Assembly (NCBI GenBank): GCA_009774155.1
Contig: VSNE01000071.1
Coordinates: forward strand, 1-10,338
From: Lachnospiraceae bacterium
GTDB lineage: Bacteria; Bacillota; Clostridia; Lachnospirales; Lachnospiraceae
Reading direction: 5' to 3'
DNA: 10,338 nucleotides
The number at the start of each line of letters is the position of its first letter. The first letter of the stretch is position 1. The notes under the pieces were generated by a model that was not told where the DNA came from, ran no database searches, and was given only the letters and a program-made list of their open reading frames with translations. The translations under genes and the position numbers were made by a program. Shown here piece by piece: positions 1 to 6,538 of this stretch.

Positions 1-64
1 CCCTTGCAAATATTATACCAGAAATTGGGGTAAAAATCAGTAAATTCAAAGAATTTAGACCTAA
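1..64. other. AT-rich segment of unknown origin abutting the broken 5' end of the CotH gene
   Basis: The first 60 bases are about 30% GC (18/60 by hand count), while bases 61-120 are about 55% GC. The plus-strand frame used by the downstream CotH gene has stops at 41-43, 56-58 and 62-64, so this segment cannot be its in-frame 5' part. The third plus frame stays open from base 3 to the TGA at 126-128 and would read ...KISKFKEFRPNQQT... before running out of family-like sequence. It may be the preceding part of the same gene after a frameshift, or the start of an unrelated gene such as a transposase joined here. I cannot decide between these from the sequence, and I see no convincing promoter in it. 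Confidence 0.45.
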
Positions 65-1054
65 TCAGCAGACACTACCTATGATCTCTGGGGCGGCAGA
101 CAGACGATTGACGGAAGCGGAAAAATGATCCGGGAATACAGTTCCTTTATCCTTCACTCCATGCGCCTTGCTATGGACTCCACCGGTATCCACAACAGCG
201 TAGGATACTCTCTGGCCAGAAAAGCAGGTGTCTCTGACGCGGCTCCAACGGTCCCTGCGGCAGTTTATATCAATGGAGAATATCAGGGAGCTTATTTCCT
301 CCTTCCTGCCAAGAACAGTCATGCCCTGGCAGAGCTTTATAATATTCAGGAGCCGGACGATATTGAGACAGTTTCTGTCTTTGAGGAGGAAAAGACCGGA
401 TTTCAGACTCATCCGGAGGTTCTGGAGAAATATCTGCAGTTTGTCAGCTTTGTCCAAAGTGCGGATATGTGCGATCCGGAGGTTATAGAAGAGATTGAAA
501 AACAAATGGACGTGCGGCAGTGCCTTCAATATTATGCCGTTAATCTGCTTCTGGCAAACGGCGACTGGATGGATAATAATCTGCGCGTCTGGAGATGCAA
601 AAACAACGGTCTGCCGTACCAGGACGGACGATGGCGGTTCTACCTGTTCGACCTGGACTGGATAGGAAGCTTTCCGGAGCTTGTATCCGTAAATTTTTGT
701 CAGGCAACGCAGAGCAATGAATACTATAATCTGCTCCCCAGCCTGTTAAAAAACCCTGACTATGTTGCCCTTTTTAAGGACATCATCTATCAGATGGAAC
801 AGGACGCATTTAATTCGGACAGCATTGAGTCCGTATTTTCAGAAGAGGATGCGCGCATACTTCCTGAAATAACCTATGATTATCAATCGGATGCCTTCTG
901 CACCTATCTGCAGTACTCTGTCACCAGTGATTTGCCGGAAGAAGAAGAGTATCTGACCCTGGATGACCGGGTGCTTATGGTGGAAGATTTCAAAAGCCAT
1001 ATGCAAAAAGCGCCGGCCCTTATTAATAAATGCCTGGATATCTATTACCCTTAA
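65..1054 (+). CDS. CotH-family kinase-like (spore coat CotH type) protein, 5' end missing or frameshifted
   Basis: This resembles the CotH family, atypical secreted or coat-associated protein kinases first known from Bacillus spore coats. Counting from the ATG at 125, the family's 'yiNGeYxGxYxL' block is at residues 48-59 (YINGEYQGAYFL). The putative catalytic Asp region is at 144-152 (ANGDWMDNN), and the second acidic metal-binding block is at 167-179 (DGRWRFYLFDLDW). The reading frame is open from base 65, and residues before the ATG (DLWGGRQTIDGSGK) look like the family's glycine-rich N-terminal block. The ATG at 125 is therefore probably internal, although a gene caller would choose it. 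In-frame stops lie just upstream at 41-64, so the normal N-terminus, including any signal sequence, is absent in this frame. The gene is either frameshifted from the third frame between 65 and 128, or truncated by a rearrangement. The Glu often seen just after the YxL of the NGeY block appears to be replaced by LPAK. It converges on the HAD gene and shares its TTAA stop. Function here is probably lost or altered. Confidence 0.72.
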   Translation, partial: SADTTYDLWGGRQTIDGSGKMIREYSSFILHSMRLAMDSTGIHNSVGYSLARKAGVSDAAPTVPAAVYINGEYQGAYFLLPAKNSHALAELYNIQEPDDIETVSVFEEEKTGFQTHPEVLEKYLQFVSFVQSADMCDPEVIEEIEKQMDVRQCLQYYAVNLLLANGDWMDNNLRVWRCKNNGLPYQDGRWRFYLFDLDWIGSFPELVSVNFCQATQSNEYYNLLPSLLKNPDYVALFKDIIYQMEQDAFNSDSIESVFSEEDARILPEITYDYQSDAFCTYLQYSVTSDLPEEEEYLTLDDRVLMVEDFKSHMQKAPALINKCLDIYYP

Positions 1055-1890
1055 ATAAGAGCCATTCTTTTTAGCTCCCGAATCACTCCGTCCTCCTCCA
1101 CAGATTCGCACACCTGGTCTGCAATCCTTTTCAGTCCTTCATCCCCGTTTCCCATAGCGACTCCGCAGGCGGCCTGTTCAATCATCTGATAATCGTTCAT
1201 GCTGTCTCCAAAGGCGATGGTGTTCCGAAGATTCTCTTTCAGAAATCTGGCCGTCATAAGAATTGCCGTTCCTTTATTTGCGGTCTTGGATATCAGCTCT
1301 CCATTAAAAAAGTTCCTGGATTTCTGCTGAAACAGAGCCACATAAAAATCCTCTGACACCGTTTCGCACAGTCGCTCTGCCTTTTCTTTATCCCACAGCA
1401 TAAAGCTTATCTTTGGGATCAATACCTGCCCCGGCTTCCATTCTTTCAGATCCTGCACTTTTTTCCGGCGCTGAAAAAAATCCTTCCAGCGGATAATCTC
1501 CGGATTGTCTTCCGGCACAGGCTCCTCCCCAAGCAGGATTTTTCTTCCCTTTTCCGCTATATATACCTGCTCAAATCCCTCCAGCATATAGATTGCTTCC
1601 AGCTTATTCAAAATATCGCATGCTTTAAGAAGCAGTTCTTTCTCCAGCGCAGTGCGGTATATATTCTGTCCGTGAATCCAGATATCACTCCCGGCGCTGG
1701 CAATGATTCCGTCCAGCTCCATATCCTTAAGCTCTTCCGGAAGGCTGCTCCATGACCGTCCGGTACAGATAAATACCTGATGCCCCCGGCTCCTTGCCCG
1801 GCTCAGTCCATCCTGCACAGTCTGACGGATTCCCTCACCCGGCACCAGTATTGTTCCGTCAATATCCAGAAAAATAAGCTTGCGTTCCAT
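1051..1890 (-). CDS. Cof-type HAD-superfamily (subclass IIB) phosphatase
   Basis: This is a cytoplasmic Mg2+-dependent phosphohydrolase of the HAD IIB 'Cof' group. These enzymes usually act on sugar phosphates, nucleotides or flavin phosphates, and the substrate cannot be read here. All four motifs are present (279-residue numbering): motif I DIDGT at 10-14 with the nucleophile and acid/base Asp pair at 9 and 11, motif II TGR at 43-45, motif III Lys around 202-206 in SKTANKG, and motif IV GDSMND at 228-233. The cap domain lies between motifs II and III, as expected for IIB, and the length is normal. I chose the ATG at 1890 over an in-frame GTG at 1899 because AGGAG (minus strand, 1899-1903) sits 8 bases before the ATG but would overlap the GTG. 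It starts 15 bp after the stop of the preceding glycosyltransferase and is the last gene of the minus-strand run, so it is probably cotranscribed with glycan genes. Its stop lies inside the TTAA shared with the convergent CotH gene. Confidence 0.9.
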   Translation of the reverse strand: MERKLIFLDIDGTILVPGEGIRQTVQDGLSRARSRGHQVFICTGRSWSSLPEELKDMELDGIIASAGSDIWIHGQNIYRTALEKELLLKACDILNKLEAIYMLEGFEQVYIAEKGRKILLGEEPVPEDNPEIIRWKDFFQRRKKVQDLKEWKPGQVLIPKISFMLWDKEKAERLCETVSEDFYVALFQQKSRNFFNGELISKTANKGTAILMTARFLKENLRNTIAFGDSMNDYQMIEQAACGVAMGNGDEGLKRIADQVCESVEEDGVIRELKRMALI

Positions 1891-1898
1891 CCCGTTCA

Positions 1899-1903
1899 CT
1901 CCT
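1899..1903 (-). promoter_or_regulatory. Ribosome binding site fixing the HAD phosphatase start
   Basis: The minus strand reads AGGAG, followed by 8 bases and then ATG at 1890. An in-frame GTG at 1899-1897 overlaps this site and so cannot be the start it serves. Confidence 0.7.
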
Positions 1904-1905
1904 GT

Positions 1906-2964
1906 TCATTGTATATGCGAAAGCACTTTGTAATATAGTGTAAAAAATATTTTTGTCACCAGATAGCAGGACAAATACAGGCCATGCTTCATCATAAAAA
2001 TATAAAGCTTTACGGACAGGCCAAGCCTGTCCATTGTATGATTTGCAGCCGCTTCCTGAACAGAAGCGTCCCGGCACATTTTCTTTACATTTTTCATTAC
2101 CTGCCGGAAGGAATCTGTATGATTTCTCCAGATTTCATTTTTTACTGCCATGACGGCAAGGCTCAGAAAATCATTTCTAATCTGGGGACGGAAATCATAG
2201 ACTCCCTTTTCGTCTGAGATAGCTTCCATCCGTTCCCTTAAAAATTTAATCTTATCCAGGTAGTCCGGGTCATATTTCCCTGTCATAGAAGACATATTAT
2301 ACCAGTAATGGTAAGGATAATAGTCGTGAACCGCACAGATTTTTCCTGCATCCAGCACCGTGGCAAAGACCATCTGAAGATCCTCTCCCACAGTCACTCT
2401 GTCATCCCACAGCTTCAGATTTTGTTCCACCAGTCTTTTGCGGAACAGCTTCGTCACACGGGATGGCTGGATCATACGTCCGATAAAGCTCCTGTCATTC
2501 AAAAGCACAGGAAACAAAGATTCCAGCTCCCGTCTGTCATAAACGTTCATATTCATGCGGTTTGTCTCTCTGCGGGGCGGATAGTTCGTATCCTCATAGT
2601 CAAACACCAGCCCTGCCATGGCGATATCCGCTTCCTGCTGTGAAAGCTCCTGCTCCAGGCGCTCATACATATCCGGTTCAATCCAGTCATCGCTGTCCAC
2701 AAAGCCTACCAGATCCGCCGAAGCATACCTGACTCCTTCCTTCCATGCGGAGGTCAGACCGCCGTTTTTCTTATGAACCGCCACAATATTGTCATGCTGC
2801 CGTGCGTAAGCGTCGCAGAGGGCAGGACAACTGTCCGGTGAACCGTCATCCACCAGAATAATCTCTATATTCTCATAGGTCTGCGCCAGAATACTGTCCA
2901 CACAGCGTCCCAGCACCTTTTCCACACCGTACACAGGTACGATAACACTGATTTTTTCTTTCAT
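1906..2964 (-). CDS. Family 2 glycosyltransferase (GT-A fold), third in the tandem
   Basis: This is a predicted cytoplasmic inverting glycosyltransferase that transfers a sugar from a nucleotide-sugar to a lipid-linked acceptor. The GT-A domain occupies about residues 1-200: ISVIVPVY at 5-12, the nucleotide-binding Asp pair in LVDDGSPD at 37-44, the metal-binding DSDDW at 90-94, KLF at 172-174, and the probable catalytic-base region GED at 193-195. Where many EpsJ-like enzymes have SxARNxG, this one has TSAWKEG (71-77), so the donor pocket may differ. The C-terminal third is helical, ending in a hydrophobic and aromatic stretch (about 318-350) that could sit on the membrane. The start ATG at 2964 overlaps the stop of the upstream GT2 as ATGA, with AAGGAG (2973-2978) 8 bases before it, which suggests translational coupling. 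The first 94 residues align without gaps to the preceding enzyme. Donor and acceptor sugars are unknown. Confidence 0.95.
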   Translation of the reverse strand: MKEKISVIVPVYGVEKVLGRCVDSILAQTYENIEIILVDDGSPDSCPALCDAYARQHDNIVAVHKKNGGLTSAWKEGVRYASADLVGFVDSDDWIEPDMYERLEQELSQQEADIAMAGLVFDYEDTNYPPRRETNRMNMNVYDRRELESLFPVLLNDRSFIGRMIQPSRVTKLFRKRLVEQNLKLWDDRVTVGEDLQMVFATVLDAGKICAVHDYYPYHYWYNMSSMTGKYDPDYLDKIKFLRERMEAISDEKGVYDFRPQIRNDFLSLAVMAVKNEIWRNHTDSFRQVMKNVKKMCRDASVQEAAANHTMDRLGLSVKLYIFMMKHGLYLSCYLVTKIFFTLYYKVLSHIQ

Positions 2965-3941
2965 AGCGACGACTCCTTCATTCGTTTCAAAAGCTTTGCA
3001 TAGATGACAGGTGACAGATTAAAAAGCTGATAGCCTATCCGTGTTTTTAAAGGCAGCTCTCTTATCCATCCGGCCCCCTGGCCCTGATATTCCTTTAAAC
3101 GGCTTTTCAGTTCTTTTCTTATCTGCTCTGCATTCTCCACCTCATCCGTACATCGAAAATAAAAAGTAACACATGCATCACACAGCTTCCGGTATGCCCG
3201 GGGCAGCAGCCATTCATATCCGTTTTCCTTAAAGAAGCTGATCCGCTCCTCATGGGCCTCCAGCCACTGAAGCCTTTTTCCCGAAAAATGCGCCGTAATG
3301 CTGCCGTCATTCCCTGTATAATATCCATATAAGGCACAGTCCAGGAACGCCAGCTTTCCTCCCTTATGAAACAACCGGTAGGTCGTCGCCTCGTCCTCAT
3401 GAATTCTGCCCAGAGGATAACGGATATGCTCAAATAATTCCCTGCGGTACAGCTTATTCCACGCTACCACAAAAAAGGTGGCTTCCTCCTCCGGTCCATA
3501 AAGCTGCTCCATAAGCCTTTCTCCCTGGAAAATCTGAAAGCTCCGGCCTTTTCCGGCATCCAGAGGCTTTCCTTGTACATACGTAAAACGGCACTGACCG
3601 ATGGAGCATCCGGTCTCCCGGAGAAGCTCATATAAGGACTGAATAAAATCCGGAGCCACATAATCATCCGAATCCACAAATGCCAGATAACTGCCCTTTG
3701 CAATATCAATTCCTGAATTGCGGGCCCCGGACAGCCCCATATTTTTCTGATGGAGCACCCGTATTCTCTTATCCTGTCTCCTATAAGCGTCACAGATAGC
3801 AGGACAGTTGTCCGGCGAACCATCATCTACAAGAATAATTTCCAGATTCCGGTAGGTCTGGGCACGCAGGCTTTCCACACACCTTTTCAGATAAGCCTCC
3901 ACATTATAGACTGGTACAACGATACTGATCAAAGGTTCCAT
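2961..3941 (-). CDS. Family 2 glycosyltransferase (GT-A fold, EpsJ-like), second in the tandem
   Basis: This is a predicted cytoplasmic glycosyltransferase of 326 residues, typical for EpsJ-like exopolysaccharide enzymes. It has ISIVVPVYNVE at 5-15, LVDDGSPD at 37-44, the canonical GLSGARNSG donor-site loop at 69-77, metal-binding DSDDY at 90-94, WNKLY at 161-165, and HEDE at 181-184 in the position of the catalytic base. The C-terminal region (from about 200) is mostly helical and basic, ending KLLKRMKESSL, and has no clear transmembrane segment. The start at 3941 lies 13 bp inside the end of the upstream GT2 and is preceded by AAAGGA (3947-3952) at 5 bases. Its own TGA overlaps the ATG of the next GT2. 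Its N-terminal 94 residues match the following enzyme at about 54 positions with identical motif spacing, so the two look like duplicates whose acceptor-side halves diverged. Confidence 0.95.
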   Translation of the reverse strand: MEPLISIVVPVYNVEAYLKRCVESLRAQTYRNLEIILVDDGSPDNCPAICDAYRRQDKRIRVLHQKNMGLSGARNSGIDIAKGSYLAFVDSDDYVAPDFIQSLYELLRETGCSIGQCRFTYVQGKPLDAGKGRSFQIFQGERLMEQLYGPEEEATFFVVAWNKLYRRELFEHIRYPLGRIHEDEATTYRLFHKGGKLAFLDCALYGYYTGNDGSITAHFSGKRLQWLEAHEERISFFKENGYEWLLPRAYRKLCDACVTFYFRCTDEVENAEQIRKELKSRLKEYQGQGAGWIRELPLKTRIGYQLFNLSPVIYAKLLKRMKESSL

Positions 3942-4984
3942 AGCTGTCCTTTCCTTCTCATCTTATGTACAAACCACACCGCTGCCCGGCGCAGCACACA
4001 CAGCAGATACACGCTGCGTATCCTTCCCCTTTTGAGAAAAAACCAGAGAATCCGGTAATCCGGATACGTGAATCTTGCCTCGTCTCCCCTTCTCTGCACC
4101 CAATCATCCCCGGCATATGTCCGTATCACCTGAAGCTTGTCCCGAAGGGGCCGGCTTCTGTCCGCGGGAAGTTTCTCACATTCATCCATGATTTCATTCA
4201 TGTATCTTGTGAAGATTCTTGCATGTCCTCCGACTGCAGCCTCCTCTGGCAATCCTCCCCGCCGGCTTCCCCACATTTCTTCATAAAACCGTTCTGTCTC
4301 CTCACAGATTCTCCTGGCCAGCTCTGTCCGGTTCCTGCGCCTTTTAGAAGAAAGCGTAATCTTCTGCTCCTCCTGGATATAATAGCAGAGCGGCTCCCCA
4401 AGCACCGCAATCCGTCTGCATTTTCTTAAATATTCCAGATTAAAAAGCAAATCCTCACCCAGGCTTAAAGAGGTGTCAAATTCCCCCGCCCAATCTCTGC
4501 GGAACAATTTATTCCACGGCATATTCAGGTAGCTTCTTTCATAGAGCTCCAGAAAATCCCGGGAAAACTCGTCGATCCCGCAGCTTCTTGTCTGTCCGGG
4601 CACCTTTAGAATATCCGCCCCCTCATACAGATGGTGAAAGCCGCAGAGAACCAAGTCACTGCCGCATTCTCTTTGAAGGCCTCCCATCTTTTCCAAATAA
4701 TCCGGCTCCACATAATCATCACTGTCCGTAAATAGCAGAAATTCCCCGCGGGCAGCACGGATTCCCGCATTTCTGGCCGCAGACACCCCGGAATTACTCT
4801 GGTGAATCACCCGAATCCTTGTATCGCTTCCAGCCAGCTTATCGCATAATTCAGAGCTTCCGTCCGTGGAACCGTCGTCTACAAGAATCAGCTCCAGATC
4901 CTTCTCTGTCTGAACAAGCCAGGATAAAACGCAGCGCTCCAGATCCCTCTTCGCCTGATAGACCGGTATGACCACACTGTACAT
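3929..4984 (-). CDS. Family 2 glycosyltransferase (GT-A fold), first in the tandem
   Basis: This is a predicted cytoplasmic glycosyltransferase of 351 residues. The GT-A core shows YSVVIPVYQA at 2-11, LVDDGSTDGSSELCD at 34-48, GVSAARNAG at 66-74, metal-binding TDSDDY at 86-91, WNKLF at 157-161 and GED at 176-178. It is more distant from the next two enzymes than they are from each other (QTEKDLELI instead of QTY.N.EII, and SSELCD instead of CPA.CD). The C-terminal 45 residues are rich in Arg, Lys and aromatic residues (YRILWFFLKR, AAVWFVHKMRRK), which suits peripheral contact with the inner leaflet. The ATG directly abuts the flippase stop (TAAATG). Its ribosome site AAAGGAG (4993-4999) lies within the last flippase codons, 8 bases upstream, so the genes are likely translationally coupled. 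Sugar specificity cannot be assigned. Confidence 0.95.
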   Translation of the reverse strand: MYSVVIPVYQAKRDLERCVLSWLVQTEKDLELILVDDGSTDGSSELCDKLAGSDTRIRVIHQSNSGVSAARNAGIRAARGEFLLFTDSDDYVEPDYLEKMGGLQRECGSDLVLCGFHHLYEGADILKVPGQTRSCGIDEFSRDFLELYERSYLNMPWNKLFRRDWAGEFDTSLSLGEDLLFNLEYLRKCRRIAVLGEPLCYYIQEEQKITLSSKRRRNRTELARRICEETERFYEEMWGSRRGGLPEEAAVGGHARIFTRYMNEIMDECEKLPADRSRPLRDKLQVIRTYAGDDWVQRRGDEARFTYPDYRILWFFLKRGRIRSVYLLCVLRRAAVWFVHKMRRKGQLWNL

Positions 4985-6523
4985 TTAAGCAGCTCCTTTC
5001 AGCCTGGAGCGCACCATCTCCAGCACAATATCCCGTTCCTCTTTCCGAAGAATAATGAAAAAATTCACAGCTAAAGAAAGAGGTCCCATTACAAGCCCTG
5101 TTATTATTAAGCTTCCCCAGGAATGAATGGGATAAACCATTCTCGACAAAAATCCTAGAACGGTAATCATTCCGATAGAGAAAAATCCAAGCAATATATC
5201 ACTGTAAAAACGGGTCCAGCTAATTTCCAGACAACGCGCCGCATAAACCGGCGTAAATATCAGATTCCGGAGAATGCCTGTCACCATGCTGGAAAGCGTA
5301 AAACACATCACTCCCAGATTTGTTGTTTTTAAAAGAATCAAAGACATGATAGAAGAGACCACGCCGGACGCCAGCAGCACTAAAGAATTCCACTTTACTT
5401 TTTTCGTAATAATAAATACATGATAAAGCACCTGGATACTCATACTCACGTAGAGAACCCCCACCGCCAGCAGGGAGATGCGCTGCAGTACATAGGGATC
5501 TTTAGTAGGCTGCCAGAGTCTATAAAAATCCAGGCCGTAAGCAGTCAGAAATGCAATCGGAATACTCATAATAAAAATCAGGATTCGATTGCAGCTTTTG
5601 ATCATATTTACCAGCTTATCCTTATTCCCCTCCGCATAGGCGATCGTAATCTGAGGATTGAACACCCCTACGATGGTCCCCATCAGACTGGAAATAGCTG
5701 TCGGCACCTGTTTTGCCAGGGCTAAAATGGTCATGGACTCATTCCCGTCCAGAATCAAAGCGCCGGACAGAAGAATATCCACCCCGTCCAAAAGCTGCTG
5801 CCCCAGCCTGGTCAGAGAATTCCATGCTCCTAAGGAAACCAGCTCCCAGACCTTTTTCCAGCGGAAATCAGAGCGCTTCACCTGTATCTCCGGCAGAAGC
5901 TGCCTGGCAAACCTTTGATTCCAGAATGCTATATAGGAGGTGCTGATAAGCGAGGCTGCTCCGATAAACCAGAGCGTCGGCTTCCACACGATAAAGGTTA
6001 CCAGCAGAAAAACAATCCGCAGAATATCCGCAATCATAGTCCGTATAGACGTCAAATCCAGACGGTTAGCCGCATAGGTCGATACGCCGTATACAGATGT
6101 AATAATACTTAAGAAAAAATTGGCAAACACCAGCGCCCACAAAAGCTGCACATCTCTCAGCATTTCATCCGGAACATTTAAAAACGGCATATACCCCATA
6201 AAAATAACAATGACCAGCGCCGGCGCCAGAAAAATCCCCGCCATAATTACATTTCCGAAAAATACGGATGAGAAATACTCTCCTGCCGTCTGCTTTTCAC
6301 CCCGGTGAATGTGTATGGTTACAAACCGGCTCGCCATCGTATTCAATGCGGAAACTGCAATCTGAGCATACAGGACAAACTGATTTGCCAGAGCTACAAA
6401 GCCATAGACGTTTTTTCCTATCTGTCCCTCCACAATTGGCGCCAGAAAAAAGCTGATCCCCATATTTACCGCGAACGCCAGAACCTGGGCTGTCATATTG
6501 ATTGCCAGACGCTTTTTATCCAT
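4985..6523 (-). CDS. Wzx-type lipid-linked oligosaccharide flippase (MATE/MOP superfamily, polysaccharide biosynthesis protein)
   Basis: This is a predicted polytopic membrane protein of 512 residues that would flip an undecaprenyl-linked glycan from the inner to the outer leaflet. It is hydrophobic throughout, with about 12-14 potential membrane helices. The N-terminus, beginning MDKKRLAINMTAQVLAFAVN, resembles Wzx/PST-type polysaccharide exporters, as does the helix carrying SLGAWNSLTRLGQQLLDGVDILL roughly in the middle. The length is normal for the family and no catalytic motif is expected. I chose the ATG at 6523 over a TTG at 6529: AAAGGA (6533-6538) is 9 bases before the ATG but only 3 before the TTG. 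It follows the DUF2142 gene by 15 bp and abuts the first glycosyltransferase, consistent with handling the glycan those enzymes build. A drug-exporting MATE role is unlikely given the neighbours. The glycan is unknown. Confidence 0.92.
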   Translation of the reverse strand: MDKKRLAINMTAQVLAFAVNMGISFFLAPIVEGQIGKNVYGFVALANQFVLYAQIAVSALNTMASRFVTIHIHRGEKQTAGEYFSSVFFGNVIMAGIFLAPALVIVIFMGYMPFLNVPDEMLRDVQLLWALVFANFFLSIITSVYGVSTYAANRLDLTSIRTMIADILRIVFLLVTFIVWKPTLWFIGAASLISTSYIAFWNQRFARQLLPEIQVKRSDFRWKKVWELVSLGAWNSLTRLGQQLLDGVDILLSGALILDGNESMTILALAKQVPTAISSLMGTIVGVFNPQITIAYAEGNKDKLVNMIKSCNRILIFIMSIPIAFLTAYGLDFYRLWQPTKDPYVLQRISLLAVGVLYVSMSIQVLYHVFIITKKVKWNSLVLLASGVVSSIMSLILLKTTNLGVMCFTLSSMVTGILRNLIFTPVYAARCLEISWTRFYSDILLGFFSIGMITVLGFLSRMVYPIHSWGSLIITGLVMGPLSLAVNFFIILRKEERDIVLEMVRSRLKGAA

Positions 6524-6538
6524 AATCAAAATTCCTTT

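Noticed and set aside
1..40. Possible promoter (TTGCAA and TATTAT-like words) in the AT-rich tip
   Set aside because: The words are nearly adjacent rather than 16-18 bases apart, and nothing downstream has a matching ribosome site and start.
125..127. ATG at 125 as the true start of the CotH gene
   Set aside because: Residues encoded at 83-124 already look like the family, and the GGAAGCGGAAAA before the ATG is explained by coding for DGSGK rather than by a ribosome site. It may still be used by chance.
65..529. Minus-strand open frame of about 150 codons opposite the CotH gene
   Set aside because: It lies wholly antisense to sequence with clear CotH motifs, shows no recognisable domain and has no good ribosome site. 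It is a shadow of the real frame.
1040..1100. Bidirectional terminator between the convergent genes
   Set aside because: Only a 4-bp GAGC/GCTC pairing could be found near 1060-1080, with no T-run placed as expected.
1897..1899. GTG as start of the HAD phosphatase
   Set aside because: It overlaps the AGGAG site, which is correctly spaced for the ATG at 1890.
4985..6523. Drug/sodium antiporter of the MATE family
   Set aside because: The neighbours are all glycosyltransferases and the sequence reads more like Wzx/PST polysaccharide exporters, so an oligosaccharide flippase is the better call.
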